The position numbers and the translations under genes were made by a program. Positions 1-10,963 of a stretch of DNA of 64,000 bases are shown one piece after another. The notes beneath the pieces are model-generated. The model did not search any database. It had not been told where the DNA came from and saw only the letters and a list, made by a program, of their open reading frames with translations. Numbering within the stretch: position 1 is the stretch's first letter; the number at the start of each line of letters is the position of its first letter. Origin of the DNA: Ovis canadensis (taxonomy: Eukaryota > Chordata > Mammalia > Artiodactyla > Bovidae); the NCBI RefSeq assembly GCF_042477335.2, contig NC_091246.1, forward strand, positions 252,176,001 to 252,240,000, given 5' to 3'.

Positions 1-59
1 TAATACTTAACCCACTGACTGCTTCACAGTTGCTTCATATGTATTTGCTGGACAAATGA

Positions 60-195
60 ATCCCTGGTGGTCCAGTGGCCAAGACTCCACACTCCCAAGG
101 CAGGGAGCCTGGGTCCCCGGTCAGGGAACTAGATCCCACATGGCACAACTAAGACCCGGCTCAGCCAAATAAATGTTTGTAAATATATGAAATTA
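60..195 (+). repeat. CHR-type tRNA-derived SINE
   Basis: The sequence follows the ruminant/cetartiodactyl CHR SINE: a 'tccctggtggtccagtgg' head, a 'ggtcagggaactagatccca' box and an 'aaataaatg' tail. It is moderately diverged. Confidence 0.8.
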
Positions 196-1089
196 TTTTT
201 TAAAAAGAGAGTGGCAGTAGAATGCAGAAACCCCTCCAAAACGAAAGGGATTTAGGATGAGGCATGGAAGAAGGGTCTGTAAGCAGCCATCTGGACCAGG
301 AGTCCAGCTGCCCACCTCCACACCCAGCAGCATAAGGGCAGTGGGAGGGAAAACAGCCGCAGCTCCAGAGGGCAGCAGGGTCAGCAGCGTCCCAAGCAGG
401 AGCCAAGGTCCTGTCCGAGCACACCAGTGATGGGATCTTCCGGGGAAAGAATCAGGATACAGGGATTTTTGCTGATCACCAGTTGTGAATTCCAGAGGGC
501 ACAGCGGGAGGTGAGGAGGGGCAGAGAAGGGACAGATAAGGGCATGATAGAGCCTGCTGGAGGTTATTGCACCCAAGATAAGGGGTGACCTGGGAGTCTG
601 GAGTCCCAGTGATTGTTGACAAACACCAGGATAAAGGGCCTCAGGCAATGAGTCCTGGGGCTCAAGACAGATGGCTGAGGCCAGATGGAAATGGTGGGGG
701 GTGCGAAGGGGTGTTTGGGGCTCCCTCTTTATCTGAGGGGCCAGTGTTCCCTCTCATGCCCGGCTATTGACGGAGGAATCTAAGTCAGAGTGGGTAGTGG
801 GGAGAACCAGATTTCCCTGCTTGCATCCTGGCTGCTGCTCCACCTCTTTGTGACCTAGTTGTCTCACCCATAATGTAGAAATATTTATCTACAATGACTA
901 ATCTGTGTAAGCCTTCACAAATGGCAGACTCTCATGAGAGTGACGCAGTCCAGCTCATTTTTAGCCAGACCTCCTCGGGGCTTCTCAGTCATGTGAGCCA
1001 AGGAATGGCCTTTCTTTGTGGGCTATGCTAGCTTGAGTTGAGTTCTTTGATTCTTACGACTAAAAGATTTCTGGCACAGACTTTATTTC
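196..1089. other. Intergenic stretch, no gene recognised
   Basis: I see no recognisable coding exon. Reading frames of 61-151 codons here lack protein-like composition and known motifs. A short stretch near 838-890 weakly resembles a MIR core. Confidence 0.5.
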
Positions 1090-1712
1090 TATAATAGGGA
1101 AGAACAAATCTGACTCCATAATGGATCTGTTTCTTTTGCTTTACAAGTTAATCACTAAAGGGATGTTGCCTAAAAGCCTAAATTATACATCAGGGCCCAT
1201 CTTTGGGAACCCTGCCTCCCGTGTAATGAGTGTTAAGCTAAAATACATTTGTTCAGCTCACAGGAAACATCCTGACCAGGCCCGCTTATGAATGACTGCG
1301 GAAAGGAAGGGTTGAACACACCCCCTCCAGAGTCTGACTTGAACCAGTAGATGTTTGACCTTACTCCCATACTGTTTTTTTTCTTTGCCACAACGCTCAG
1401 CATGCAGGATTTTAGTTTCCCAACCAGGGATGAAACCCATGTCCCCTACAGTGGAAGCTCAGAATCAGCAGCATCCCGAGCCAGAGCCAAGGTCCTGTCG
1501 GACCCCTGGACCACCAGGGAATTTTCCCTGTCCCTTCTTAATATAAAAGAGGGCTGAATTAGAACTCAGGGGAGATGGTTTTCTGGGACACCAGCCCACC
1601 ATCTGGGTCTGCTGGCTTTCTGAATAAAGTCTCTCTTCCTTGTCCTTACAGTCTGTCTCTTAGCTTACTGGCCTGCCATGCGGTGAGCAGCACCAGCTTG
1701 GGCTCAGTAACA
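1090..1712 (+). mobile_element. Solo LTR of an endogenous retrovirus, copy 1 of 3
   Basis: This shares its layout with 18855-19576 and 32561-33055: a 'gggaagaac' 5' region, a poly(A) signal (1623-1628) after 'ctggctttctg', and a U5 ending 'gtgagcagcaccagcttggg' then '..gtaaca'. The flanking 4-mers tttc/tttt are a near match for a target duplication. No gag, pol or env lies next to it, so it is a solo LTR. It is interrupted by a CHR SINE. The family is probably class I (ERV1), inferred from the 4-bp duplication of copy 3; the family name is not verified. Confidence 0.75.
1372..1526 (-). repeat. CHR-type SINE inside LTR copy 1
   Basis: Reverse-orientation SINE: a T-rich start, 'gcatgcaggattttagtttc', 'caaccagggatgaaaccca' and a 'ctggaccaccagggaa' end. 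It splits LTR copy 1 between 'cccatactg' and the part leading to the poly(A) signal. Confidence 0.8.
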
Positions 1713-1717
1713 TTTTG

Positions 1718-1832
1718 ATCTCCATTATGCAGATGAGGAAGCTTAGAATCAGAGAGGTTAAGTTGGCTGCTCGGAGGCACACAAAGATTTGAACACAAGT
1801 CCATCTGACCTGCCAGTCTGCTCAAAAATAGC
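1718..1832 (-). repeat. MIR fragment
   Basis: Reverse complement of the MIR core: 'attatgcagatgaggaagct', 'cagagaggttaagttggctg', then a degenerate 'gaacacaagtccatctgacc'. Confidence 0.65.
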
Positions 1833-2232
1833 CAAACCACCCCAACTCAAAGCCCAAGTGCCCAGGATCTTTTATTATTTCTAATCAAGTGTCTTCCTCC
1901 CCAGGGGACTCTGCAAAGGCCAGGACTGGACATTTTGAGAGTAAAGGGGGACCGGTTTGGCAACTCCCCACCTTGGGTGGATCACCCTGGAGAGCAGTTT
2001 AGTGAGTCACAGGCCACGCCTGAGAGGATTAATTTTCACATGGTCCAGTGGTCCGGATCCCAGGTCCACGCTTTCTGGAATGTGGTGGGCAGAGGACAAG
2101 AGGAGAGGTGTTCTGATGGGCACATGTCGTATCCAGGACGGCCCAAGCTGAAGGAGGCAGGAGCCCAGGGCTTTAGCCTCAAGAAAGGGGTGCTAGTTAC
2201 ACTTTCCCTGCCACCCTCACCTCCCGCCCTAT
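1833..2232. other. Intergenic stretch, nothing recognised
   Basis: A 122-codon frame overlaps this stretch, but it has no recognisable protein features and its end runs into Tigger1 sequence. I do not call a gene. Confidence 0.5.
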
Positions 2233-2935
2233 ACAGGCAGGCCTTATTTTACCGCACTTCACTTTATTGTGCTTCGCTGATAATTTGTTCCTTAAAAACT
2301 TAAAGGCTCCTGGCAACCCTGTATCAAGCAAATCTACCGGCACTGTTTTTCCAACAGTATTATTTTTTAATTTGGTTATGTACATCTTTTTCTTTAGTCA
2401 CGTACAGTTGTGAGAGCTGAACCATGATGAAGGAGGGGTGCTGAAGAATTGATGCCTTCCAACTGTGGTGCTGGAGAAGACTCCTGAGAGTCCCTTGGAC
2501 AGCAGGGACATCCAACCAGTCAATCTTAAGGGAAATCAACCCTGAATACTTGTCGGAAGGACTGATGCTGATGCTGAAACTCTAGTATTTTGGTCATCTG
2601 ATGCGAACAGCTGACCCAGCAAAAGTTCCTGATGCTGGGACAGATTGAGGGCAGAAGGAGAAGAGGGCGTCAGAGGATCAGATGGCTGGATGGCATCACC
2701 ACAGCAATGGACGTGAACTTGGGTAAACTCCAGGAGATGGTGAAGTACAGGGAGGCCTAGCATGCTACAGTCTGTGGGGTCGCAAAGAGTCGGACACGAT
2801 TGGGCGACTGAACAGCAACATTCATTGCACGCTCGACAGACTGCAGTATAGCATAAATGTAACTTTTATACGTGCACAGTGAAACCATAAAATCCTTATT
2901 GCCATATTTGTTTCAGGGCAGTTGTCATTTTAGAA
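2233..2935 (+). mobile_element. Tigger1-type DNA transposon remnant, split by BovB
   Basis: The 5' part (2233-2395) matches the Tigger1 end: 'caggcaggccttatttta', 'cgcacttcactttattgtgc', 'ctggcaaccctgtatcaagc', 'ttttccaacag'. The 3' part (about 2823-2935) has 'gcataaatgtaacttttata' and 'gcacagtgaaacc'. No transposase frame remains, so this is an internally deleted fossil. A BovB tail sits between the halves. Confidence 0.65.
2396..2822 (+). mobile_element. BovB 3'-end fragment
   Basis: Typical BovB 3' end: 'gaactgatgc'-like start, 'ggtgctggagaagactcctg', 'cttggacagcagggacatcc', ending 'gtcggacacgattgggcgac'. It is 5'-truncated and lies inside Tigger1. Confidence 0.85.
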
Positions 2936-3724
2936 ATGTTTTGGAAAATATTCTGGAATCATTTCTAAGAAACGCATAGAAGTGAAATATAAATACAAAG
3001 AAGAAACATCAGACTTCAGGACTAGGGAAACCCTTAACTAGACTTAGGGGTTGAGAATGGACTGCAGGACCACATCTCAAATGTTCTAGTCCAGAGTTGC
3101 TGTGGTTGAGCTGCCTGGTGGCCAAAGCAAAATGGGAAACTACAGTTATGAGGTTCAGAATACTTGAGTCATGTGGACAGACACAGACTGCCTCAGAGGA
3201 AACAAAACTTTTCCCAGCACTTAGCTCAAAAAGAAAATTTGTACACGTGTGTACAAATGACCCTGAATGGCATCATACATACGTGTCCCTGGCCACATCC
3301 TTGACTGTACAGGCTGTAATGGGTTTCTTAAGCCTATTTCCTGGAGTATCTTTTGAAGAATACAACAAAACAGTTCCAAATACAACTCAATGAGAGCCTT
3401 TAGAAAGTAGAGTCAAACACAACTTTCTAATGACTTCGCTTGATCCCATAGCATTTCCTAAACTGTGTTCCTCAGAACCCCAGAGTGGTACTCAGTAATA
3501 AGTGTTCTTTTAGAGCTCCACAGAAAATAAATTGGAGATAAAATCAGGATTAAACAAAATCAAGCAAGTTTTTTAACTGCAGAATTTCTAGGAGTATTTA
3601 ATACTCAAGTGTCCACGTGACTCTCTAATTTCAGGTGAAGGACGGATTGTTTTCCATATTCATGGACCCCCCTCCCTCCACTTATTCCTAGTTTTTTTCA
3701 GAAGTGCCTTTTAGAGGCTCGCAG
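2936..3724. other. Intergenic stretch
   Basis: No gene is seen. Around 3450-3540 ('aaactgtgttcctcagaacc') it looks like a degenerate old MER-type DNA transposon, which I cannot assign. Confidence 0.4.
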
Positions 3725-3725
3725 A

Positions 3726-3885
3726 GGGACTGCCCTGGTGGTCAAGTGCTTAAGAATCCGCCTTCCAATACAGGGGAGACAGGTTCGATCCCTAGTCAGG
3801 GAACTAAGATCTCACATGCCACAGGGCATCTAAGCCCATGCGCCAAACTAGAGAAGCCCGCACAGCGAAATGAAGACCCAGAGGG
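3726..3885 (+). repeat. CHR-type SINE
   Basis: Clear CHR consensus: 'gactgccctggtggtcaag', 'aagaatccgccttccaatac', 'gtcagggaactaagatctca', 'aactagagaagcccgcacag'. Confidence 0.88.
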
Positions 3886-4575
3886 TGAGGACGAGAACTT
3901 CCCACAACCTGCGAGATGCTCCGTCTTCACCAAGGGGGCCGGGGGTGCTCCCTGGGAGCCCAGGCCAGGGGCAAACGTGGGGTTCCCTGTGACTAGCTGC
4001 GTGGAATTGAGGGAGCAGCCAAGGGAATGCAGACTCAAAGACTCACCGGATGTGCCCCAGGAGGCAGTCAGAAGCGGGTCAAGGGAGGATTCCAATCAGG
4101 GGTTAATTAGAGCCAGCCAGAGAAACGGGGGAGGGTGGGACAGGAGAGGAAGTTCAGAGCCGGCAGTGAGAAATGGGTCTAGAGCCGTTCCAGATTCAAA
4201 GAAAGTGTGATCTTAGGGGCTTGCTGTCTGATTTCCATAACCCCAGGCATAGATGCATTGGGATAATTCTGAGTCAGACAGAAGTGGTTGCCTCTATTGC
4301 TCATTAGCTGATGGTTCCGAGCTTCAGGTCTTAAATCCAAGTCTGGGACCCGAACCAGCAGATGATCCTCGGCCAAAATGGCCGATTGAGGAGATATTGT
4401 GCATACTTGCAAGGTTGAAAAGGCCAGCTATAAAAAGTCGTGTCCCAGAATGCACACACTCTGAAAGTCACAGGACTGTCAGTACCAGCGGGGAATGGAG
4501 ACAACCTGAATAGCCCACTTGTGGGAACTGATCAACTAAAAACATCCTTAAAGTTTATTTTCTAATTTAAAAAAG
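3886..4575. other. Intergenic stretch, no gene recognised
   Basis: Moderate GC. Frames are uninterrupted only over short distances and none resembles a known protein. Confidence 0.5.
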
Positions 4576-4704
4576 TGTTTTGTTTTGTTTTGTTTTTACT
4601 TCACTTTGAAGCATGTGGAATCCTAATTCCCTGACCGGGGACTGAGCCTGTGGCCCCGCATTTGAAGCGCACAGTCTTAACCGCTGGACAGCCAGGGCAG
4701 TCCA
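4576..4704 (-). repeat. CHR-type SINE fragment
   Basis: Reverse orientation, with a (TTTTG)n tail at 4576-4600, 'ccctgaccggggactgagcc' and 'cttaaccgctggacagccag'. Confidence 0.75.
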
Positions 4705-4739
4705 TAGACTATAATACTTAAATACAACAAGATACCATA

Positions 4740-5130
4740 CAACCTTCATGAGGATGTGATGGTGCTAATTAGTCTGGGAAAAGATATATGTAAACTATTC
4801 ATTAAAAGTACAGATTACCAAAATATAATAGCAGAGCCCCATTTCATCCAGAAAAAAGATTTTTTTGTATAGGCATGCACAGAAAGAAGGCTAAGGGAAG
4901 ATATCCAAAATGAAAACTGGTTCTCTGTGGGCTGAGAGACTGCGGGTTATTAATATCTTTTTCTTTACATTCATCAGTAATTTTTTTTTTCATGAAGCAT
5001 GGATCTGTTTTTACATAATTCTTTTTTAAAAACAAGTGGGAAATTCTTTAAATCCATCAGTATTCCTTTAGCTTTTTTTTTACAGTAAGAATGTATTTTT
5101 TTTTACATAATTATTTTTTAAAAGCAAGCG
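4740..5130. repeat. Ancient mammalian repeat, family unassigned
   Basis: The 'agatatatgtaaac', 'taccaaaatataatagcag', 'ggttctctgtgggctga' series resembles an old mammal-wide repeat often seen as 'accaaaatgttaacagtggt'. An imperfect direct repeat of about 33 bp (5008-5040 and 5099-5133, core 'tttacataatt') lies at its end. Confidence 0.35.
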
Positions 5131-5890
5131 GGGAAAGCACTCCGTGTTTCCGACCTCCGCAGTTGGTACCCGAAGCCCTCCCTGTCTCTTGCGTGACCCC
5201 TCCCTCTCCACCCTTATCTTCATTATCCTGTTTTCGTCATTTTGGTTCCAAATCCTGTTCCTCTAGATCCCCGACCCAACCACCCTCAGGCACACAGACG
5301 CTTCGAGAAGGATGGAGGCACAGCCAGCCGCGTTCCGGGGAGCACAGAGGCGGGATATTCGGGACTAAGAAGGTGAGTGAAGAGACCAGCCCGCCTGGGG
5401 TTGAGGAGGGGAGCGGGGGTGTTTTGCTGGAACACAGCTCTCTGGGGCCACCGGGGTTTGCGGTGAGAGTGGCTTGGCCAAGATCAAGATCAGAGGTCAG
5501 GCAAGGGCCAGGCCAGTTATCACTGACATCAGTGACTCATGATCTCACTGCCCTGTCATGTCTTTGCCAGTGAATCTGATACAAGATTGAAAGCTCACAT
5601 CAGAAGTGTCTTTGTAGGGCAGGGGTCTGTGGTTACCTGCATGGTGGGATTTCCAAGATGGTCTGTCAAGAGACCTGGCTCTGGTTTCTCCAACTCACAG
5701 CAGACTCTGAAACTGTAACCGCACTGAGGCTGTCCTGCTCAAACTCCTTATACCCCCCAGGGCTGTGTGAAGCGCAGGATGGAAGAAACTGCATTACAAA
5801 GGGCGGAAAAAAATGTTTTACTGAGAATTAATGAGTTCACATTTGCACAGAAATTTTAAAATTATATTTTACTTGAAGATTTGGAAGGAC
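5131..5890. other. Intergenic stretch with one strong 5' splice-site match
   Basis: GC-richer than its surroundings. A 160-codon frame has no recognisable protein features. 'actaagaag/gtgagtga' at 5365-5380 is a near-perfect + strand splice donor, but I see no acceptor, start or partner exon. I do not call a gene. Confidence 0.4.
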
Positions 5891-5896
5891 TCAATT

Positions 5897-7985
5897 TTCT
5901 TTTTAAAAAATTCATATTGGAGTACAGTTACTTTACGATGCTGTGTTAGTTTCTGCTGTAACAGCGAAGCCGTCAGTTCCGTCATTCAGTAGTGTCTGAC
6001 TCTTTGGGACCCCATGGCCTCCCCTGTCCATCACCAACTCCCAGAGTTTGCCCAAACTCATGTCCATCAAGTTGGTAATGCCAGCCATCTCATCTTCTGT
6101 CATCCCCTTCTCCTCCTGCCTTTAATCTTCCCCAGATCAGGGTCTTTCTAATGAGTCAGTTCTTCGCATCAGGTGGCCAAAGTATTCGGTCTTCAGCATC
6201 AGTCTTTCCAGTGAATATCCAGGACTGATTTCCTTTAGGATGGACTGGTTTGATCTCTTTGCAGTCCAAAGGACTCTCAAGAGTCTTCTCCAACACCACA
6301 GTTCAAAAGCAGCAATTCTTCAGCACTCAGCTTTCTTTATGGTCCAACTCTCACATCCATACATGACTACTGGAAAAACCATAGCCTTGACTAGATGGAC
6401 CTTTGTCGGCAGAGTAATGTCTCTGCTTTTTAATATGCTGTCTAGGCTTGTCATAGCTTTTCTTCCAAGAAGCAAGCATTTTTAAATTTCATGGCTGCAG
6501 TCACCATCTGCAGTGATTGTGGAGCCCAAGAAAATAAAGTCTGTCACTGTTTCAGTTGTTTTCCCATCTATTTCCCATGAAGTGATGGGACCAGATGCCA
6601 TGATCTTAGTTTTTGAATGTTGAGTTTTAAGCCAGCTTTTTCAATCTCCTCTTTCACTTTCATCAAGAGGCTCTTTGGTTCCTCTTCTCTTTCGGCCATT
6701 ATGGTGGTGTCCTCTGAAAATCTAAGGTTATTGCTATTTCTCCTCGCTATCTTGATTCCAGCTTGTGCTTCATCCAGCCCAGCATTTCGTATGATGTACT
6801 TTGTATATAAGTTAAACAAGCAGAGTGACAATATACAGCCTCGATGTACTCCTTTCCCCATTTGGAACCAGTCCATTGCTCCATGTCCAGTTCTAACTTG
6901 CTTCTTGACCAGCATACAGATTTCTCAGGAGGCTAAGGTGCTCTGGTATTCCCACCTCTTAAAGAATTTTCCACAGTTTGTTGATATCCCCACAGTCCAA
7001 GGCTTTAGCGTAGTCAATGAAGCAAAAGTAAATGTTTTTCTGGAATTCTCTCGCTTTTTCTATGATTGAACAGATGCTGGCAATTTGATTTCTGGTTCCT
7101 TTGCTTTTTCTAAATTGAGCTTGAATATCTGAAAGTTCTCTGTTCACATACTGCTGGAGCCTGGCTTGGAGAATTTTGAGCATTACTTTCCTAGCATGTG
7201 AGATGAGTGCAACTGTGCGGTAGTTTGAACACTCTTTGGCACTGCCTTTCTTTGGGATTGGAATGAAAACTGACCTTTTCCAGTCCTGTGGCCACTGCTG
7301 AGTTTTCCAAATTTGCTGGCATACTGAGTGCAGCACTTTCACAGCATCATCTTTCAGGATTTGAAAGAGCTCAACTGGAATTCCATCACCTCCACTAGCT
7401 TTGTTCATAGCGATGCTTCCTAAGGCCCATTTGACTTTACAATCCAGGATGTCTGGTTCTAGGTGAGTGATCACACCATTGTGGTTGTCTGGGTCATGAA
7501 GATCTTTTTTGTATAGTTCTGTGTATTCTCGCCACCTCTTCTTAATATCTTCTGCTTCTGTTAAGTCCATACCGTTTCCGCCCTTTATTGTGCCCATCTT
7601 TGCATGAAATGTTCCCCTGGTGTCTCTGATTTCCTTGAAGAGCTCTCTAGTCTTTCCATTCTGTTCTTTTCCTCTATTTCTTTGTATTGATCACTGAGGG
7701 AGGCTTTCTTATCTCTCCTTGCTATTCTTTGAAACTAGGCTTTCAGATGGATAGATCTTTCCTTTTCTCCTTGGCCTTTCGCTACTCTTTTTTTCTCATC
7801 TATTTGTAAGGCCTCCTCAGACAGCCATTTTCCCTCTTTGCATTTCTTTTTCTCGGGGATGGAATCAGCCATATATATGCATATGTCCCTTTTCTTGGAT
7901 TTCATTCCCATTTAAGTCACCACAGAGCACTGAGTTGGGCTCTCTGTGCTATCCAGCATGGTCTCATTAGTTACCTGGTTACATA
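5897..7985 (-). mobile_element. L1 3'-end fragment split by BovB
   Basis: Two pieces of one artiodactyl L1 tail. The left piece (5897-5968, 'catattggagtacagttact', 'gttagtttctgctgtaacag') and the right piece (7863-7985, 'aatcagccatatatatgcat', 'cccatttaagtcaccacaga') join in register across the BovB element. Confidence 0.7.
5970..7862 (-). mobile_element. BovB (RTE) LINE, 5'-truncated, with degraded reverse transcriptase
   Basis: The 3' end is at the left ('gtcattcagtagtgtctgac') and the element reads leftward. On the minus strand, 7597-6959 encodes the front of the RT domain (NKASGGDGIPVELF, QWPQDWKRSVFIPIPKKGS, YCFIDYAKAL-like block), and 6915-6568 encodes the later part. The YADD box is mutated here to FSEDT. 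Frameshifts and stops separate the pieces. The copy is about 1.9 kb against a full length near 3.2 kb, so it lacks the endonuclease region and cannot move by itself. Confidence 0.92.
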
Positions 7986-7988
7986 TTG

Positions 7989-8199
7989 GTGGTGTTTAGT
8001 TGCTAAGTCATAGCCTACTCTTTGCAACTCCATGGACTATATCCTGCCGGGCTCCTCTGTCCCTGGGATTTCCCAGGCAAGAATACTGGAGTGAGTTGCC
8101 ATTTCCTTCTCCAGAGGATCTTCCCAACCCCGGGATCAAGCCCATGTCTCCTGCATTAGCAGGCAGATTCCTTATTGCTGCGCCACCGGGGAAGCCCAT
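7989..8199 (-). repeat. Bov-tA SINE
   Basis: Reverse Bov-tA: 'gtttagttgctaagtcatag', 'caagaatactggagtgagtt', 'ttgccatttccttctccaga', ending 'caccggggaagccc'. Confidence 0.92.
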
Positions 8200-8444
8200 T
8201 TTGCACATAGTAGGGTGTGTATGTCAATGCCAACCCCCCACTTGGTATCCCCTCTTCAGGCGAGGCCGCAGGTCCTGCCCGCTTTCACTTCTCTTTAAGA
8301 AACACTGGCTGAGCAGACCTTCAGAATGCCTTATCTCTGCACCCCATGTGAGACCAGTTACACTGAGGGCAGCTCCATAGCAAGGCGTGTGGGTTACGCA
8401 GTCGGCCCTGAGCAGGGTTTCATGGAGGCGGGGCCGTAAGTAAT

Positions 8445-8605
8445 CTCCCCCAGGTTCCTACAGTGTTACCGTCTCCATTTTATCAAAATGAGAAACTGGG
8501 CTTCAGTGAAGTGGAGAAGACTTGTCAGAAGTCGTGCAGCTAGTGAATGACAGGAGCCGGATGCCTAACTATAAAACCAGAGTAAACGGTTAAGCCAAGG
8601 CACGT
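8445..8605 (-). repeat. MIR
   Basis: Reverse MIR: 'ctccattttatcaaaatgag', 'gaagacttgtcagaagtcgt', 'gcagctagtgaatgacagga'. Confidence 0.7.
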
Positions 8606-8787
8606 TTATGAACTTTCACTTTCTACTTTATATATTTCTATAATACTTGAGTTGTTATACTCAATGTATGTTTTCTTCACAGTGGTTGCCCAACAACATC
8701 AAAGGTTATTTTTTAGACACTAACCTCTAATTACTTCCCTTGGTCTGACTTCAACCTCACCCAGCTACCTTCCTGATTATTATTTGG

Positions 8788-8885
8788 CTTCCCAGGATTC
8801 TTGCTTGGAGAATTCCATGGACAAAGGAGCATGGCAGGCCACAGTCCATGGGGTCGCAAAGAGTCGGACACAGTGAGCTACCATC
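8788..8885 (+). repeat. Bov-tA SINE, 5'-truncated
   Basis: 3' half of Bov-tA: 'ggattcttgcttggagaatt', 'gcaggccacagtccatgggg', 'tcgcaaagagtcggacacag'. Confidence 0.85.
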
Positions 8886-8907
8886 ACTCACTCAGAGCTG
8901 GCTAGGG

Positions 8908-9125
8908 GCTTTTCAGGTGGCGCTCGTGGTACAGAATCTCTCTGCCTGCCAATGCAAGAGGCGTAAGAGAAGCAGGTTAGATCCCCGGGTCGGGAAGACC
9001 CCCTGGAGGAGGGCATGGCAGCTCACTCCAGTATTTTTGCCTGGAGATCCCATGGACATGGGAGCCTGGTGGCTACAGTCCATAGGGCCACACAGAGTTA
9101 GACATGACTGAAGCGACTTAGCCCA
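8908..9125 (+). repeat. Bov-tA SINE
   Basis: Complete element from 'ggcttttcaggtggcgctcg' to 'gacatgactgaagcgactta'. Target duplication of about 9 bp, 'gctggctag', on both sides (near 8895 and 9135). Confidence 0.88.
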
Positions 9126-9129
9126 TACA

Positions 9130-10285
9130 CAGGGCTGGCTAGCAGAGAGGGGGCGTCACCGGCCAAGCTGACTGAATTGTGCTGTCCACCTGATTTTCTA
9201 TTTCTTATTATAAATGAATGCAGCTCAACAGATTTCTTTCTTCTCCTATCTCAACCCTCCCTAGGGTCTAGCAAACAGAAAGGAGCTTTATATAATGCAG
9301 GTCAAAGCAGTGAAGAGACACAAGGTCTTTTGGGCACAGTAACCCACAGGCCTTGGTTCTCTTGGCCATGTACACTTTGATTGTCCGTGTCAGAAAGCAA
9401 TTAAAGGCTTCTTTTCTTCATCTATTGCTATGTTACTCAAATGACTCACCCTTACAAGGGAGAAAAAAATCCGACTCAAGCTGACTTAAGAATAAAAATC
9501 CAGGTGGATTTTATCGGTTATTATAACAACTAAAAAAAAAAAAAAATCCAAAGAGTTCTGGCTTCAGGTATGGCTAGATCTAGGCATCCAGTGTCATCAG
9601 ACCTTTTTCTGATTCTTTTCTCATCTTTCTTTTGTGCCACATGGTGTGGTCCTGGCAACTAAGGGTTCTATCCTCTAGCTTGGAAAGAGAAACTTGTCAG
9701 TCATCCCAACAAAAGTCCCAGAACTGAATCTCGTTACTTTGGCTTAGCTCACATTCTGAAGTCTGAACCACTGCTTTTAGCCAGTAGGGTGCATATGCTG
9801 ATTGGCCTGCCCTGAATGACATCGCCTCCCCACTCCTGCAGAGGGGCAAATCACACAGAATCAGAGTGGAAAGCAGCAGTTACCCCCAAAAAAAGGCCAC
9901 CCAGAAGGAGAAGTGGATGTTGGGCCTGGGGAGGGGACATGCTGGATCTGAGCCACCCTTCAACTTGATCTGGGGGAGAGGAGAGTAGAGAGAAATGACT
10001 GTCATGTCGAAGGTGAAGGAGAAGAGACGTGACGCCAGGGGGTAGAGAGTGGAGAGTGGATTTCAGAGACAGAGGCCCCGGGGGAGCCTGAGGCAGGAGA
10101 GCAGGGCCTGCCCCTTGGGGTGGGGACAGTGCTGAGTCAGAGGAGCTGGACCCTGTGGACCTCAGCAGGCGGCAGGAGCAGCGGGCCAGGTTCGTGCTTC
10201 CGGATTCAGCGTGGCTTCGGGGAGATTACTTCGAGGAAGTGGATCATGTCACCCCGCTCTCTGCTACTCAGGTCAAGGCAACAGA
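9130..10285. other. Intergenic stretch, no gene recognised
   Basis: Roughly 1.15 kb with an A-run at 9533-9546 and purine-rich sequence near 9960-10110. Frames of 60-70 codons lack protein features. Confidence 0.45.
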
Positions 10286-10289
10286 ACCA

Positions 10290-10420
10290 CATTTTTTTCC
10301 CTAGCTTTTAACTTTTTTGTTATAGTTGGTTTATAATGTCTTGTTAGTTTCTGATGTATAGCAAAGTGATAGTTATACATATATATAATTTTTTTCTTTT
10401 TCATATGCTTTCCCATATGG
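10290..10420 (-). mobile_element. L1 3'-end fragment
   Basis: Same L1 tail as at 5897 and 45755: 'gttatagttggtttataatg', 'ctgatgtatagcaaagtgat', 'cttttcccatatgg'-like end. Confidence 0.7.
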
Positions 10421-10464
10421 GAATCATGATAGGGGGTGGGGGAGAGGTTGAGAGTTTTTGTTGT

Positions 10465-10842
10465 TTGCTTTTGAACTGTGGTGCTGGAGAAGACTTTTTC
10501 AAGTCCCTTGGACAGCAAGGAGATCAAACCAGTCAATCCTAAAAGCCATCAACCCGGAATAGTCTTTAGAAGGACTGATGCTAAAGCTGAAGCTCCAATA
10601 CTTTGGCCACCTGATGCAAAGAGATGACTCATTGGAAAAGACCCTGATGTTGGGAAAGGTTGAAGGCAAAAGGAGAAGAGGGAGGCAGAGAATGAGATGG
10701 TTAAATACTATCACTGACTCAGTGGACATGAGTTTGAGCAAACTCTGGGAGACAGTGAAGGACAAGAGAGCCTGGCATGCTGCAGTCCATGGGGTCACAA
10801 AGAGTCAGACACAACTTAGTAACTGAACAACAACAACAACAA
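10465..10842 (+). mobile_element. BovB 3'-end fragment
   Basis: 'ttttgaactgtggtgctgga', 'caatactttggccacctgat', 'ctggcatgctgcagtccatg', then a (CAA)n tail at 10824-10841. It is 5'-truncated. Confidence 0.9.
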
Positions 10843-10844
10843 CT

Positions 10845-10963
10845 TGCTTGTTTTTACCGCACCAAGCAGCATGTGGGATCTTCGTTCCCCAACCAGGGAT
10901 CCAACCAGCAGCCCCTGCATTGGGAGGATGGAGTCTTAACCACTGGACCACCAGGGAAGTCCC
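10845..10963 (-). repeat. CHR-type SINE
   Basis: Reverse CHR: 'agcatgtgggatcttcgttc', 'cccaaccagggatccaacca', ending 'ccactggaccaccagggaag'. Confidence 0.85.
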
